Origin: Bacteroidota bacterium | Lineage (GTDB): Bacteria > Bacteroidota > Bacteroidia > Bacteroidales > ML635J-15 | DNA: 64,000 nt | Assembly: GCA_029558535.1 (NCBI GenBank) | Contig: JAKQEK010000406.1 | Span: 1-64,000, forward strand | Direction: 5' to 3' | Shown here: positions 23,032 to 30,684 of the stretch, one piece after another | How positions within the stretch are numbered: position 1 is the first letter of the stretch | Layout of the letters: every line of letters starts with the position of its first letter | The notes under the pieces: generated by a model | Told to the model about the DNA's origin: nothing | Database searches by the model: none | What the model saw: only the letters and a program-made list of their open reading frames with translations | Position numbers and translations under genes: made by a program

Positions 23032-24135
23032 CTAAGGAATTGTTACAGGAATAGGTTCACACATTCTTGTCATGTCATAAGTAGTGCCATTAGTTGTAAT
23101 ATTCCATGTTTTCCTCAAACTGAAATAATATGTCTGTCCTGAAACGAGGGTGTATCCCTGACCAGCAAGGTTTGAAACAATCTGAGAATAATTAAAAGTT
23201 TCGTCAGACCTTACATCACTTTCACCGGTGGCATTAATAGTATTAGGCACCAAAGGATTAGTGTTATTATACATAGCTTCTGCGTCAACAACAAGAGTTC
23301 CGTCAGCTCCTCTGTAAACATGCTGAGAAGTGTGCGAATTTATTACTCCACCATGATTATTGAAATCAACAAAAGTATGAATTCCGTAGTAATTCACTGC
23401 TTCTGTCGAAACAATTGTGATCCCATAAGGTGGAGAATGTCTTATCTGCTGTATGCCTTCTTCGAGAATAAAACCTATGTTAAGAGCAGGTCTAATTCCG
23501 GCGAAAGACCAGGTGTAAGTATCATAAGTAAATGTAATTACATAAGTTGTTGCGTCAGTATCAAATTGAATATTAACATTTTCGATATCACTTATGTCAG
23601 ACAGAGTAAATGCCAAAGGACATTCGAAACTTATTGCTCCACCGCTAAACACATTGGTAACACCCTGTTCTTCGGTTAATGTCATTGAAGGAGATGCAAG
23701 AGTTGCTGTTGCACCACCTGATACTGAAGCTGTATAATTATTACCATCGTAAGTAGTACTTACGCCTGAAACAACAACTTTAATGTGTGAATAAGTCCCA
23801 ATAGGAATACTTGCTGAGACTAAATCGTCAACAGTTCCTTGTAAATCGCGTAAATCAACAGTAGTTTCCGAAGTAAGAAGTTCTACATATTCGTTGTTAC
23901 TATTTTTTAAGGCAATTGAAGAAAATGTAACTTCGCATTTGGTAAGAAGATTAGCATCAATAATTCCTTCTGTACTCGTTTTGTTTGATGACTGCGGATC
24001 ACGAGGGTCGCTAATCTTAATATTTACAGTAGCAGTTTCGGGATCATTTTCTTTTTTACAACCCATAAAAATTACAGATGCTGCTAACAAACCAATAATT
24101 ATTACGCTTAAAAATTTAGTGCCATAGTTTTTCAT
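23032..24135 (-). CDS. DUF4382 domain lipoprotein
   Basis: A 367-residue predicted lipoprotein with the lipobox IFMGC (Cys26). Residues about 32-215 match the DUF4382 pattern: VNIKISDPRD, KCEVTFSSIALKN, VDLRDLQGTVDDLVSASIPIGTYSHIKVVVSGV. The C-terminal 140 residues are a separate beta-rich region (SPPYGITIVSTEAVNYYGIHTF) that I do not recognise. DUF4382 proteins are exported beta-sandwich proteins of unknown role. It has its own terminator and a likely -7 element, so it appears to be a single-gene unit. Confidence 0.82.
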   Translation of the reverse strand: MKNYGTKFLSVIIIGLLAASVIFMGCKKENDPETATVNIKISDPRDPQSSNKTSTEGIIDANLLTKCEVTFSSIALKNSNNEYVELLTSETTVDLRDLQGTVDDLVSASIPIGTYSHIKVVVSGVSTTYDGNNYTASVSGGATATLASPSMTLTEEQGVTNVFSGGAISFECPLAFTLSDISDIENVNIQFDTDATTYVITFTYDTYTWSFAGIRPALNIGFILEEGIQQIRHSPPYGITIVSTEAVNYYGIHTFVDFNNHGGVINSHTSQHVYRGADGTLVVDAEAMYNNTNPLVPNTINATGESDVRSDETFNYSQIVSNLAGQGYTLVSGQTYYFSLRKTWNITTNGTTYDMTRMCEPIPVTIP

Positions 24136-24178
24136 GATAATAGGTTTTAATTAATACAATTTTAAATTCCAACTGATG

Positions 24179-24186
24179 CAAAAATA
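24179..24186 (-). promoter_or_regulatory. -7 promoter element (TATTTTTG) for the DUF4382 gene
   Basis: The minus strand reads TATTTTTG, 43 bases before the ATG at 24135. No -33 partner is clear. Confidence 0.35.
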
Positions 24187-24211
24187 AGTAAAATTAAAAT
24201 AAGCTGACGAT

Positions 24212-24424
24212 TTTGTCATGATTTTTTGAATCGGGTACTTCGAGACAATCATCCTGTGGGCTGATTCCTCAGTCCCCTGATTACCACTCGCTCTCACTCT
24301 GATTCTCTCACTGACTTTGCTGCAGGTTTTGTCATGATTTTTTGAATCGGGTACTTCGAGACAATCTTCCTGTGGGCTGATTCCTCAGTCCCCTGATTAC
24401 CACTCGCTCTCACTCTGATTCTCA
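24212..24424. repeat. 97-bp direct duplication
   Basis: Two copies at 24212-24308 and 24328-24424, starting 116 bases apart, differ by about one base (CATC against CTTC). They contain GGCTGATTCCTCAGTC and end ACTCTGATTCTC. No protein is encoded convincingly. The near identity points to a recent duplication. Confidence 0.85.
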
Positions 24425-24555
24425 CACTGCCAAAAATGCATACCAAAACCCATAAACAAATCCCAAAATCCAAGAAAACAAATTCCAAAATCACAATGTT
24501 AAAACAACGGCAATTATGTAGGGTTAATTCATGGTTCGACACCGCTTTTGTTCCC

Positions 24556-24591
24556 CGCTGCCGCGAGATTGCATCTCGTGGTTTTGCAGCC
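24556..24591. repeat. REP-like palindromic element, copy 1
   Basis: A hairpin in which CCGCGAGAT pairs with ATCTCGTGG around TGC (one G-T pair), flanked by GCTGC and GCAGC that can also pair. The same element recurs at 24679-24715. These are short structured intergenic repeats of the kind mobilised by TnpA-REP (RAYT) transposases; no such gene is in the window. Confidence 0.75.
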
Positions 24592-24611
24592 CAATGGATG
24601 CAACAAAAATC

Positions 24612-24680
24612 CTACTCAAACACCACCTTCTCAACCTTCACAAGTTTCCCCTCAACAAACAAATTACAAACATAAACACC
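24612..24680 (-). pseudogene. Remnant of a T9SS type A sorting domain
   Basis: The minus strand from 24680 to 24612 reads GVYVCNLFVEGKLVKVEK then VVFE and a stop. This is the usual end of a type A sorting domain (SGVYVvki..gg..v.kkl). Its upstream side runs straight into REP-like copy 2 at 24679-24715 and nothing further upstream continues the domain. It is the severed tail of a lost gene, or of an earlier version of the neighbour ending at 24742. Confidence 0.7.
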
Positions 24681-24715
24681 GCTGCCGCGAGATTGCATCT
24701 CGTGGTTTTGCAGCC
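24679..24715. repeat. REP-like palindromic element, copy 2
   Basis: Identical over about 35 bases to the copy at 24556-24591, with the same CCGCGAGAT/ATCTCGTGG stem and GCTGC/GCAGC outer arms. It interrupts the T9SS tail remnant at its Gly-Val-Tyr motif and lies 26 bases beyond the stop of the 654-residue T9SS protein gene. Confidence 0.75.
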
Positions 24716-24741
24716 AAAAGCTGCAAGTAAATTCTTTTAAG

Positions 24742-26706
24742 TTATTGCTTCTCAAAACTCCTCACCAAAACATTTCCATCCCCATCAGTTATCTTGATTT
24801 GATAAACCCCACTTATAAAATCCTTAACATTTATCACAGTTAGATCATTTGAAATTTGCAGCGTTTTTATAAGTTGACCAGCAGAATTATAGACTTCAGC
24901 ATTTTCGAACCGGTTGCTTCGACTACGCTCAGCCACCTGCATACTGCCAGGTGATTGAGCGAAGTCAAAATCACCGACATCAATATATAATAAATCCCTC
25001 GCCGGATTCGGATACAAACTCACAACATTTACAACTTCATCCGCAATCCCACTCCCACAATTATCATTAACAAAAATCTCTTTTGTAATTGTTTTACTTT
25101 CTCCATACGCATCAGTAACTGTAATGCTAATTTCTTGGGTTCCTGATGTGTGCGGAGTACAAAACTCAACAGGTTTAACAATGCACTGCCCCCATTCGTG
25201 GTTGCTGAGTGTGGCTTCGGTAATAGTTTCTTCAAAATAAGTTTCGCCTCCCCATGTCAGATTAATATCTGTAAGTCCAATCTCAACAGGAACAAATGTT
25301 GGCGGGTAGTAAATACTGTCAATTACCTGACCGGTACTGAATTCTATTGTATATGGCGCAGATTTACCGGCAATATGAACATAAACTTCGATAGTATCGT
25401 TCATGCAGATTCCTTCTGGGACTTCTTGTATTTCAAAGTCAAAGTTAAGTTCATCGGGTTCAATGTTACATAATCCATCCAAGCCAAGACTGTCGGTTTT
25501 TACAAGCCATGCTTGTTGGGGTGGATAGTAACCTTGACGATCATATTCATTACCATATCCTGCCATAATAAAGCCATTGTCACCAGTGTTTTTCAAAGAA
25601 ACTAACCATTGATAAGTGGAATTTGTATCAACCGCATAATAATCACGTCTCCAACAAATTTCACCTGACTCATTAACTTTTTGCAAAAATCCTCTTGAAG
25701 CCCCTCTGTGATCTCTGTTATTACCCAGTATATACAAATCTTCACCTTTATAAATCATAGATTTTAATTCACATTCCATAATAATCATATCAGGGCTTTC
25801 AATTTTACAATAGTTTTTGTAAAATCTTTCCCAAATAAGATTACCGCTATTATCAATCTTTCTAAGACAACCATCTAAATCATATTGTTCTCCACCTGTG
25901 CCCCATGTTGCAGCAGGATAAGCCCCACAAGCAAGAATATTAGAATCTTGTGTTTCAATTAAATCCCTAACAGATCCATTACTTCTTGAGTTATGCCCAA
26001 AAGCCTTTTCCCAAATAAGATTTCCGGAAGTATCGGTTTTAATTATGTACCATTTTGAATTGTTTAAAGGCGGTGAAAAACTTCCAGTTATACCGCCAAT
26101 TATTAAGTTGTTTTCATGATTTTTTAAAATTGAACCTCCACCCTCTACTATTGATCCGTAAGATTTTCTCCAAATCGGATTTCCATTTTGATCCATTTTT
26201 ACCAACATTGAGCTGTACCTATCTTCAGCTTCAATATAATCTTGTCCCACAATATAATAAAAGTTATCTGTATAAATTTGGTTTAAAGTTTGCTTCCAAT
26301 TATTATCTTCAAATACAATAAAATTTGCATCCAAATCAAAAGTGTTGTCAAATGTATTAATAAAAATACCAGTTTCACCAGTAATTGTGTTTTTTTTTGT
26401 TCCTGAAAAATATGGGAATCCGCTATCATCCTTAATATTATCCATACCTTCCCAAAGTTCATTAATCGCATTAGTATAGGTTTTCTTCCAAACACAGTTT
26501 CCGTTATTGTCAAGGTATCTTGATGCAAAACATCGGATTAAAAATTCATTACGGCTACCGGTAACCAAAATATAACCTGTATCAACATCAATTACTCCAC
26601 AGGTAATATGATTAAGAGTATCTGCCACAATTTTGTTAAAAACGATCTGTGAGAATGAAGTAGACCAGATTAGCAAAAACAATATCAGTAGTTTAATTTT
26701 TTTCAT
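24742..26706 (-). CDS. T9SS-sorted secreted protein with propeller-like region
   Basis: A 654-residue exported protein. The signal peptide (about 1-20) ends WSTSFSQ. Residues about 25-410 form a repeated beta-rich pattern (DNNGNCVWKKTY, DQNGNPIWRKSYG, DTSGNLIWEKAFG, DNSGNLIWERFY), typical of delta-60-like or SBBP propeller proteins. An immunoglobulin-like segment follows at about 430-545. The type A sorting domain starts VVSLYPNPARDLLYIDV and ends SGVYQIKITDGDGNVLVRSF. It is unusual: between DVG and FENAEVYNSAG it carries about 20 extra residues (DFAQSPGSMQVAERSRSNR) encoded by a palindromic DNA element. Function unknown. Confidence 0.85.
   Translation of the reverse strand: MKKIKLLILFLLIWSTSFSQIVFNKIVADTLNHITCGVIDVDTGYILVTGSRNEFLIRCFASRYLDNNGNCVWKKTYTNAINELWEGMDNIKDDSGFPYFSGTKKNTITGETGIFINTFDNTFDLDANFIVFEDNNWKQTLNQIYTDNFYYIVGQDYIEAEDRYSSMLVKMDQNGNPIWRKSYGSIVEGGGSILKNHENNLIIGGITGSFSPPLNNSKWYIIKTDTSGNLIWEKAFGHNSRSNGSVRDLIETQDSNILACGAYPAATWGTGGEQYDLDGCLRKIDNSGNLIWERFYKNYCKIESPDMIIMECELKSMIYKGEDLYILGNNRDHRGASRGFLQKVNESGEICWRRDYYAVDTNSTYQWLVSLKNTGDNGFIMAGYGNEYDRQGYYPPQQAWLVKTDSLGLDGLCNIEPDELNFDFEIQEVPEGICMNDTIEVYVHIAGKSAPYTIEFSTGQVIDSIYYPPTFVPVEIGLTDINLTWGGETYFEETITEATLSNHEWGQCIVKPVEFCTPHTSGTQEISITVTDAYGESKTITKEIFVNDNCGSGIADEVVNVVSLYPNPARDLLYIDVGDFDFAQSPGSMQVAERSRSNRFENAEVYNSAGQLIKTLQISNDLTVINVKDFISGVYQIKITDGDGNVLVRSFEKQ
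24917..24966. repeat. In-frame palindromic element inside a T9SS sorting domain
   Basis: Inside the gene at 24742-26706, CGCTCA (24926-24931) pairs with TGAGCG, CACCTG with CAGGTG, and the outer CTTC with GAAG, around the centre CATACTGC. The element keeps the reading frame and adds the low-complexity peptide AQSPGSMQVAERSRSNR to the sorting domain. The peptide does not belong to the family pattern, so an insertion is the best reading. Confidence 0.75.
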
Positions 26707-26723
26707 AATCCAAAGTTACAAAG

Positions 26724-26757
26724 AAAACACATCCAGATTGAAACCTGGATGTGTTTT
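26724..26757 (-). terminator. Hairpin terminator after the headless T9SS gene
   Basis: A 13-bp stem, AAAACACATCCAG (26724-26736) with CTGGATGTGTTTT (26745-26757), has an 8-base loop and T-runs on both sides. It lies 8 bases beyond the stop at 26766 and upstream of the 654-residue gene, so it probably isolates the two. Confidence 0.75.
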
Positions 26758-26765
26758 TTGTTGTT

Positions 26766-27317
26766 TTATCTGTATTTAGTAATTTTAACTGTTTCGCTAT
26801 TGCCGAAACAATCTTTTACTACAAGCATATAACTACCGGGAGTATAGTCCATAATACTTATTGTAAAGCTGTCTTTAACAGCATTTAATCTGAACTGCTG
26901 AAGCAATCTGCCATCTTCGGTATATAAGCTTAATTCACCTTTATCGCAATTTTCATCCCTGCTAACTCCAAGTTTTTCAAGCAAAATATCATTACCATCA
27001 TCATACAGTGCAGAAAAATCGTAATCTATGTTTATTTCACCATCTGTAGGATTAGGATAGACATTGATTAAAGGTAAATAATCTTCCTGTGTTATTTCCT
27101 CACTCATTTCAGTTTTTCTTGGCTGAACAACAGCAAAAGGCAAAGGAGTATATTCGGCAAAAACAGTATCTGCAGCAATTTCATAAAGTACTTGGGCAGT
27201 TGCCGAGTATAAAGCCGAACCATCCAATGCTGCCTCAAGTAACATATCCTTATGTGCTAACAGCGAATTTTCATCCTGAATTGATGCAATAAAAAGTTCT
27301 TGTATATCACAATACAT
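26766..27317 (-). pseudogene. Headless T9SS sorting-domain gene fragment
   Basis: A 183-residue open frame. Residues about 85-183 form a type A sorting domain (INVYPNPTDGEINIDYD to SETVKITKYR). The first 80 residues (MYCDIQELFIASIQDENSLLAHKD) look like the helical interior of a larger protein. There is no signal peptide, yet T9SS substrates need one to cross the inner membrane first, so the product could not be secreted as annotated. In-frame stops lie directly upstream of the ATG. I read it as the 3' end of a truncated gene; its own terminator remains intact. Confidence 0.65.
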
Positions 27318-27320
27318 TAT

Positions 27321-27424
27321 TAATTCTCAGCTACAGCTTCAGAAATACTATCATTGTTAATCACGTTATTAACCAATTCACCTTCAATATTAAATATTTC
27401 CTCCTGATAGACCAGAAGCAGTTG
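27321..27424 (-). pseudogene. Short coding remnant upstream of the headless T9SS gene
   Basis: The minus strand reads QLLLVYQEEIFNIEGELVN then NVINNDSISEAVAEN and a stop, ending a few bases before the ATG at 27317. It lacks a start and overlaps the SprB-like remnant in another frame, so at most one of the two frames was ever coding over the shared bases. I do not recognise its family. Confidence 0.35.
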
Positions 27425-27577
27425 GGGTTGTTTGTGGTATTGGATCATCCCAAAGGTAAGAATAAGGCTCTACTCCTCCCCGCTGGCGCGGATTTGTAAT
27501 CCGTGCCCTGATATTACAGGCTCTCGGATTATAAATCCGAGAGAGCCAAGGACAGTTGCGGAAACAATAGAATCGAG
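27392..27577 (-). pseudogene. SprB-like repeat remnant split by a palindrome pair
   Basis: On the minus strand 27577-27548 reads LDSIVSATV and 27479-27392 reads GGVEPYSYLWDDPIPQTTP then TASGLSGGNI and a stop. Joined, these give a canonical SprB repeat (SATV-GGV-PYsYlWddp-QTT-ASGLSGG). The 68 bases between them are two hairpins. The adhesin gene that supplied the repeat is otherwise gone. The same repeat type survives intact in the gene at 2218-6129. Confidence 0.65.
27480..27547. repeat. Pair of REP-like hairpins
   Basis: The first hairpin pairs GCGCGGATT with AATCCGTGC around TGT (27486-27506). The second pairs GGCTCTCGGATT with AATCCGAGAGAGCC around ATA (27519-27547, two unpaired bases). 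Two hairpins sharing the GGATT..AATCC core about a dozen bases apart resemble a REPIN arrangement. The pair sits inside the SprB remnant. Confidence 0.7.
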
Positions 27578-27588
27578 TTTAAAAACAT

Positions 27589-28266
27589 CTAAAACCTAAA
27601 ACTATACCCAATGCCAATAATAAAGTCCGTAACCGGATTTTTTGTGAAAAATTCTTTTTGTACCATGTATCGTATATCGAAAGAATGTTGTTTGTTGATA
27701 GAATATTCTGTTCCTATTGCAAAACGCAATTTGTCAATGGGTTTGTATTCATAATTGAAAATGGGGAAATATGCTTCGGCACTTAAATATGGTTGAAATT
27801 TCCTAACAGGATATTTAAAACTTAATTTTGGTCTTATTGCACTCCTTGAATTGCCATCTGAATCAAATACAAATGTGTTCTTCTGCTGAACCTGTGTTCT
27901 TATTCTCATGTTTACTTCTATTGATTTGATTGAGGTTTTGTACAAATAATCAACAAAAAACCTGCTCACCGGAATATACATATTATTAAGCTGTCTCTGA
28001 GCATTTAACCTGTAAAAGACCGAAATCCTCGACTTTTTATCAAATCTATAATTGACACCAAATTCATTTATAAAGCTACCGGCTTCAGAAATATTTTCAT
28101 TGAATCTGGTTTCATGATTAAATTCTACTGAAATTGCCTGAGTAATTTTTTTTTCTATATCAATACCTGTCCACAAACCGGCATCATTTACCTGTGCTTC
28201 TACCGAATAAGTAAAACTTATTGAAAAAGAAACAATAAAAAATATATAAACAAGAGATTTACTCAT
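27589..28266 (-). CDS. DUF2490 family outer-membrane protein
   Basis: A 225-residue protein with a signal peptide (about 1-25, ending SVEAQ). The DUF2490 pattern is LWTGIDIEKKITQAISVEFNHETRFNENISEAGSFINEFGVNYRF, followed by alternating beta strands (SVFYRLN, MRIRTQVQ, GTEYSINKQHSFDIRYMVQKEF). It ends in Phe, so it is very probably a small outer-membrane beta barrel. Its start overlaps the stop of the DUF4956 gene by 8 bases. As last gene of the CotH/VTC operon it could be an exit pore or anchor for the product; that is inference. Confidence 0.87.
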   Translation of the reverse strand: MSKSLVYIFFIVSFSISFTYSVEAQVNDAGLWTGIDIEKKITQAISVEFNHETRFNENISEAGSFINEFGVNYRFDKKSRISVFYRLNAQRQLNNMYIPVSRFFVDYLYKTSIKSIEVNMRIRTQVQQKNTFVFDSDGNSRSAIRPKLSFKYPVRKFQPYLSAEAYFPIFNYEYKPIDKLRFAIGTEYSINKQHSFDIRYMVQKEFFTKNPVTDFIIGIGYSFRF

Positions 28267-29035
28267 AAAAATATATCTTAACTACTGCAGCATCTTTAAG
28301 CAGATTTATTTTCCCGATAGTTACCCTGTGAATATTAAAGCCCGTTCTCTTTTTCAAATCCTCTATTAATTCTTCTCTTTTATCAGGTTGAATTAAATCA
28401 AGATTATCATATAATACGGAACGTGAAGCTTCTCGCTTAAGGATTAATTTGCTGTCAAGAATAAAAATACAGAAAATCAGTATTCCGTTTATTATCAACA
28501 ATTCATAGTATTCGAGCTGAATAGCTGAGATAAGTCCGATTGCGATAAAAATAAACAGGTAAGTCATGTCCTTCATCGAAATCCCTAATGTTCTGTAACG
28601 TAACATCGAAAAAACCGCAAAAAGTCCGAATGCCGCTCCCATAGAAATCTTTACTTCATTCAGCACATAGGTTAGCAAGAAAATTACAACATTAAATAGT
28701 ATAAAAGTAAAAACAAAGCCCAATTTCTTATTACTTGGATAATAAATCAGGAAAATAATAATTAATACTGCAGCTATATCTATCAGCAAATTATAAAAAA
28801 ACTTTGAGTTTAACTTTACTATATCTTTGTTTTTCTTTTTCTTCACATCTTTTTCTACAACAGTTTCTTCAGAAGAGGAAACCACCCCGGAAGTGTCTTC
28901 ATCAACGACTGTTTGTTCCCATACTTCATTTTCATATTCATTAACCATACTGTCCTGTGCAGTTGAATAACCGGGCAAACATAGTCCTAATAACGCTATC
29001 AGGACTGCAAAAATCATTAGTTTATGCATGTTCAT
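28259..29035 (-). CDS. DUF4956 membrane protein
   Basis: A 258-residue inner-membrane protein. An N-terminal signal-like segment (about 5-26) is followed by a Glu/Val/Asp-rich linker (28-75), then hydrophobic helices at about 82-98, 105-125, 132-145, 155-172 and 176-192. The conserved DUF4956 motif GAAFGLFAVFSMLRYRT lies in the middle. A cytoplasmic domain of about 60 residues ends the protein. DUF4956 genes are known neighbours of VTC-domain genes, and the pair may work together in polyphosphate synthesis and transfer, though no biochemistry is established that I know of. It overlaps the VTC gene by 14 bases; an alternative ATG two codons in would reduce this to 8. Confidence 0.88.
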   Translation of the reverse strand: MNMHKLMIFAVLIALLGLCLPGYSTAQDSMVNEYENEVWEQTVVDEDTSGVVSSSEETVVEKDVKKKKNKDIVKLNSKFFYNLLIDIAAVLIIIFLIYYPSNKKLGFVFTFILFNVVIFLLTYVLNEVKISMGAAFGLFAVFSMLRYRTLGISMKDMTYLFIFIAIGLISAIQLEYYELLIINGILIFCIFILDSKLILKREASRSVLYDNLDLIQPDKREELIEDLKKRTGFNIHRVTIGKINLLKDAAVVKIYFYE

Positions 29036-29774
29036 AACAAATCTTATTTATATTTCTTATTTTTTCTTTTATATTATTTTTTTTCACTTGAGGATACATA
29101 CTTGCAATACCCAAACAGTACTTACTTAACGAAGAAACAAATATTCGTTTCTCTCTTAAAATTTCTCTTACCGGAGATTTTGCTGTTTTATCCTGTTTTA
29201 ATTCGATAATGCAAAGATTCGGGAACTGCACATTTTTTTCCTCATTTTTATAACTCAAGTCTGTATCAATTGTTACTCTTTCGGTAAAGTCTTTGTTTAC
29301 TAAGGTTATTCGTGAGTACAAAACTTCTAAAACAGGGTTCAGAACTTTCTTTTTATCTGTTTTCTTTCTTAAGAACTTTTTATACTTAACATCACAAAGA
29401 TCTTTTACACCCGAAATTGGAATTCTGTCTTTGTTGGTTTTTGAATGATTATTTTTTGTTTTTATTTCAAGAAAACTAATGCCTGTTTCGAGATAAGTCC
29501 GAATTCTTATTTTAACTCGCTCCAATCTTCCGGTTTGATGCTGATAGTAATAAAAAAAATCCGGTGTATCAAAATAAACAGTTTTATAATGACTTATTCT
29601 GTGTTCATTTACTTCTAAAACTAAATAATCCTTTTGCAAAACCAAAAGTAAATCGGACAATAAACCGGCTTTGGTTATGAATTTTGTATCAACTCTATTA
29701 AGTAGTTTTACAGAATCCAACTGACCCAGTTCAACCTTATCATATACTCGCAATATTTCTTGTATAGAAATCAT
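29022..29774 (-). CDS. VTC-domain protein (polyphosphate polymerase-like)
   Basis: A 250-residue cytoplasmic protein made up of one VTC domain, the triphosphate-tunnel fold that makes polyphosphate from ATP in yeast Vtc4. Tunnel residues appear conserved: K31 (RVDTKFI), R90 and R92 (VKIRIRTY), E103 and K105 (FLEIK), R155 (YSRITL), R166 and D170 (ERVTIDTDL), E191 and K193 (IIELKQD), S217-K218 (SKYCLGIASMYP). The pattern supports an active tunnel enzyme, and assignment to polyphosphate synthesis is by family. There is no SPX regulatory domain. It sits between an exported YD-like protein and the DUF4956 membrane protein, with zero spacing on one side and overlap on the other. Confidence 0.9.
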   Translation of the reverse strand: MISIQEILRVYDKVELGQLDSVKLLNRVDTKFITKAGLLSDLLLVLQKDYLVLEVNEHRISHYKTVYFDTPDFFYYYQHQTGRLERVKIRIRTYLETGISFLEIKTKNNHSKTNKDRIPISGVKDLCDVKYKKFLRKKTDKKKVLNPVLEVLYSRITLVNKDFTERVTIDTDLSYKNEEKNVQFPNLCIIELKQDKTAKSPVREILREKRIFVSSLSKYCLGIASMYPQVKKNNIKEKIRNINKICYEHA

Positions 29775-30260
29775 TTAATATGTTTCGTAAGTATATTTTT
29801 TAATCCATCTTAACTCTCCTTTGCCGTTATGTTCCTTTGCTTCCTGCCTTAAGCCTTTGCCATCAACTTTATATGTCTGCTTTTGAATAATATTTCCTTC
29901 ACTGTCAGTTTCTGTTTCTTCAGACTTTTCTCCCATAGCATCGTATTTTGTTGTTGTTTTAACTGTAGCGCCGCTCTTTCGGTCATACTCGGTTTTTTCA
30001 ACAACATTTCCAAAATTATCGAACTTGTATGTGGATTTCTTTTTAATATCTCCCGCCTTACTGTACTCTATCTTAAGAATAGTGTTCCCATTTTTATCGT
30101 ATTCTTCATAAAATTCTTTATAAGTAATACTTTGTCCGTCCTTTTGCTCAGTCTTCTCAATTGTCGTTGACTTTATTTTATTATCTCTGACTTCTTTTTT
30201 TGATTGTGCTAAAACAAAAACAGGCAACAAGGCAATAACAAAAAATAAAACTTGTTTCAT
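29775..30260 (-). CDS. Small exported protein with YD/RHS-like repeats
   Basis: A 161-residue protein with a signal peptide (1-18, ending VFVLAQ). The mature part consists of four to five repeats of about 22 residues of the form YDKNGNTILKIEYSKAGDIKKKSTYKF, KFDNFGNVVEKTEY, KYDAMGEKSEE. These resemble YD-repeats or the MORN-like repeats of YwqK-type proteins and predict an elongated, Lys-rich beta structure. It starts 6 bases after the lipoprotein gene and ends immediately before the VTC gene. A binding role for an anionic polymer would fit the Lys content, but this is a guess. Confidence 0.75.
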   Translation of the reverse strand: MKQVLFFVIALLPVFVLAQSKKEVRDNKIKSTTIEKTEQKDGQSITYKEFYEEYDKNGNTILKIEYSKAGDIKKKSTYKFDNFGNVVEKTEYDRKSGATVKTTTKYDAMGEKSEETETDSEGNIIQKQTYKVDGKGLRQEAKEHNGKGELRWIKKYTYETY

Positions 30261-30266
30261 ATCTGT

Positions 30267-30671
30267 CTAATTATAAATTAATAATTGTGGTACTATCAAT
30301 AATTGATCATTTTCTGTTATTTCAACTTCCTCTATAACAGCAATTTTTCCATCAGGTGAAGTCATCGTAGAATCTTCGGAAAATACATAAATCGTATATT
30401 TTCCTTTTCTCAGGTAATTAAACCTATAGTATCCAAGATAGTCTGTTTCTACCTTATCGTCATATCCGACATTATCTCCATAAACAATATATACATCTTC
30501 TTTCACTCCTGCATATTCACTTAGCAGTGAAGTAAAAGTACTATTATAATTTCGAACCCAAACAGATCCTGTAATTGTTGCATTTCCTCCTTCGCCTGAA
30601 TTTTTCTCACAAGAAATCAGAAAAACGGAAACGGAAACAAAAATCAATAAAATTCTAAAAACAGTTTTCAT
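30267..30671 (-). CDS. Small lipoprotein with SpaA/carboxypeptidase-regulatory-like fold
   Basis: A 134-residue predicted lipoprotein with the lipobox FLISC (Cys21). The mature domain reads ATITGSVWVRNYN, VGYDDKVETDYLGYYRFNYLRKGKYTIYVFSED, the pattern of a prealbumin-like beta sandwich such as SpaA or CarboxypepD_reg. It lies 13 bases after the CotH gene and 6 before the YD-like gene. Probably anchored in the outer membrane; no enzymatic motif is seen. Confidence 0.75.
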   Translation of the reverse strand: MKTVFRILLIFVSVSVFLISCEKNSGEGGNATITGSVWVRNYNSTFTSLLSEYAGVKEDVYIVYGDNVGYDDKVETDYLGYYRFNYLRKGKYTIYVFSEDSTMTSPDGKIAVIEEVEITENDQLLIVPQLLIYN

Positions 30672-30684
30672 ATTAATATCTTTT

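Noticed and set aside
24294-24740. Open frames over the repeat-rich gap as genes
   Set aside because: They translate the 97-bp duplication and REP elements in arbitrary frames and lack protein character.
29022-29774. Adenylate cyclase or CYTH phosphatase instead of VTC
   Set aside because: The tunnel motifs (TKF, RIRTY, LEIK, ERVTIDTDL, SKYCLG) and length fit VTC better than CYTH proteins.
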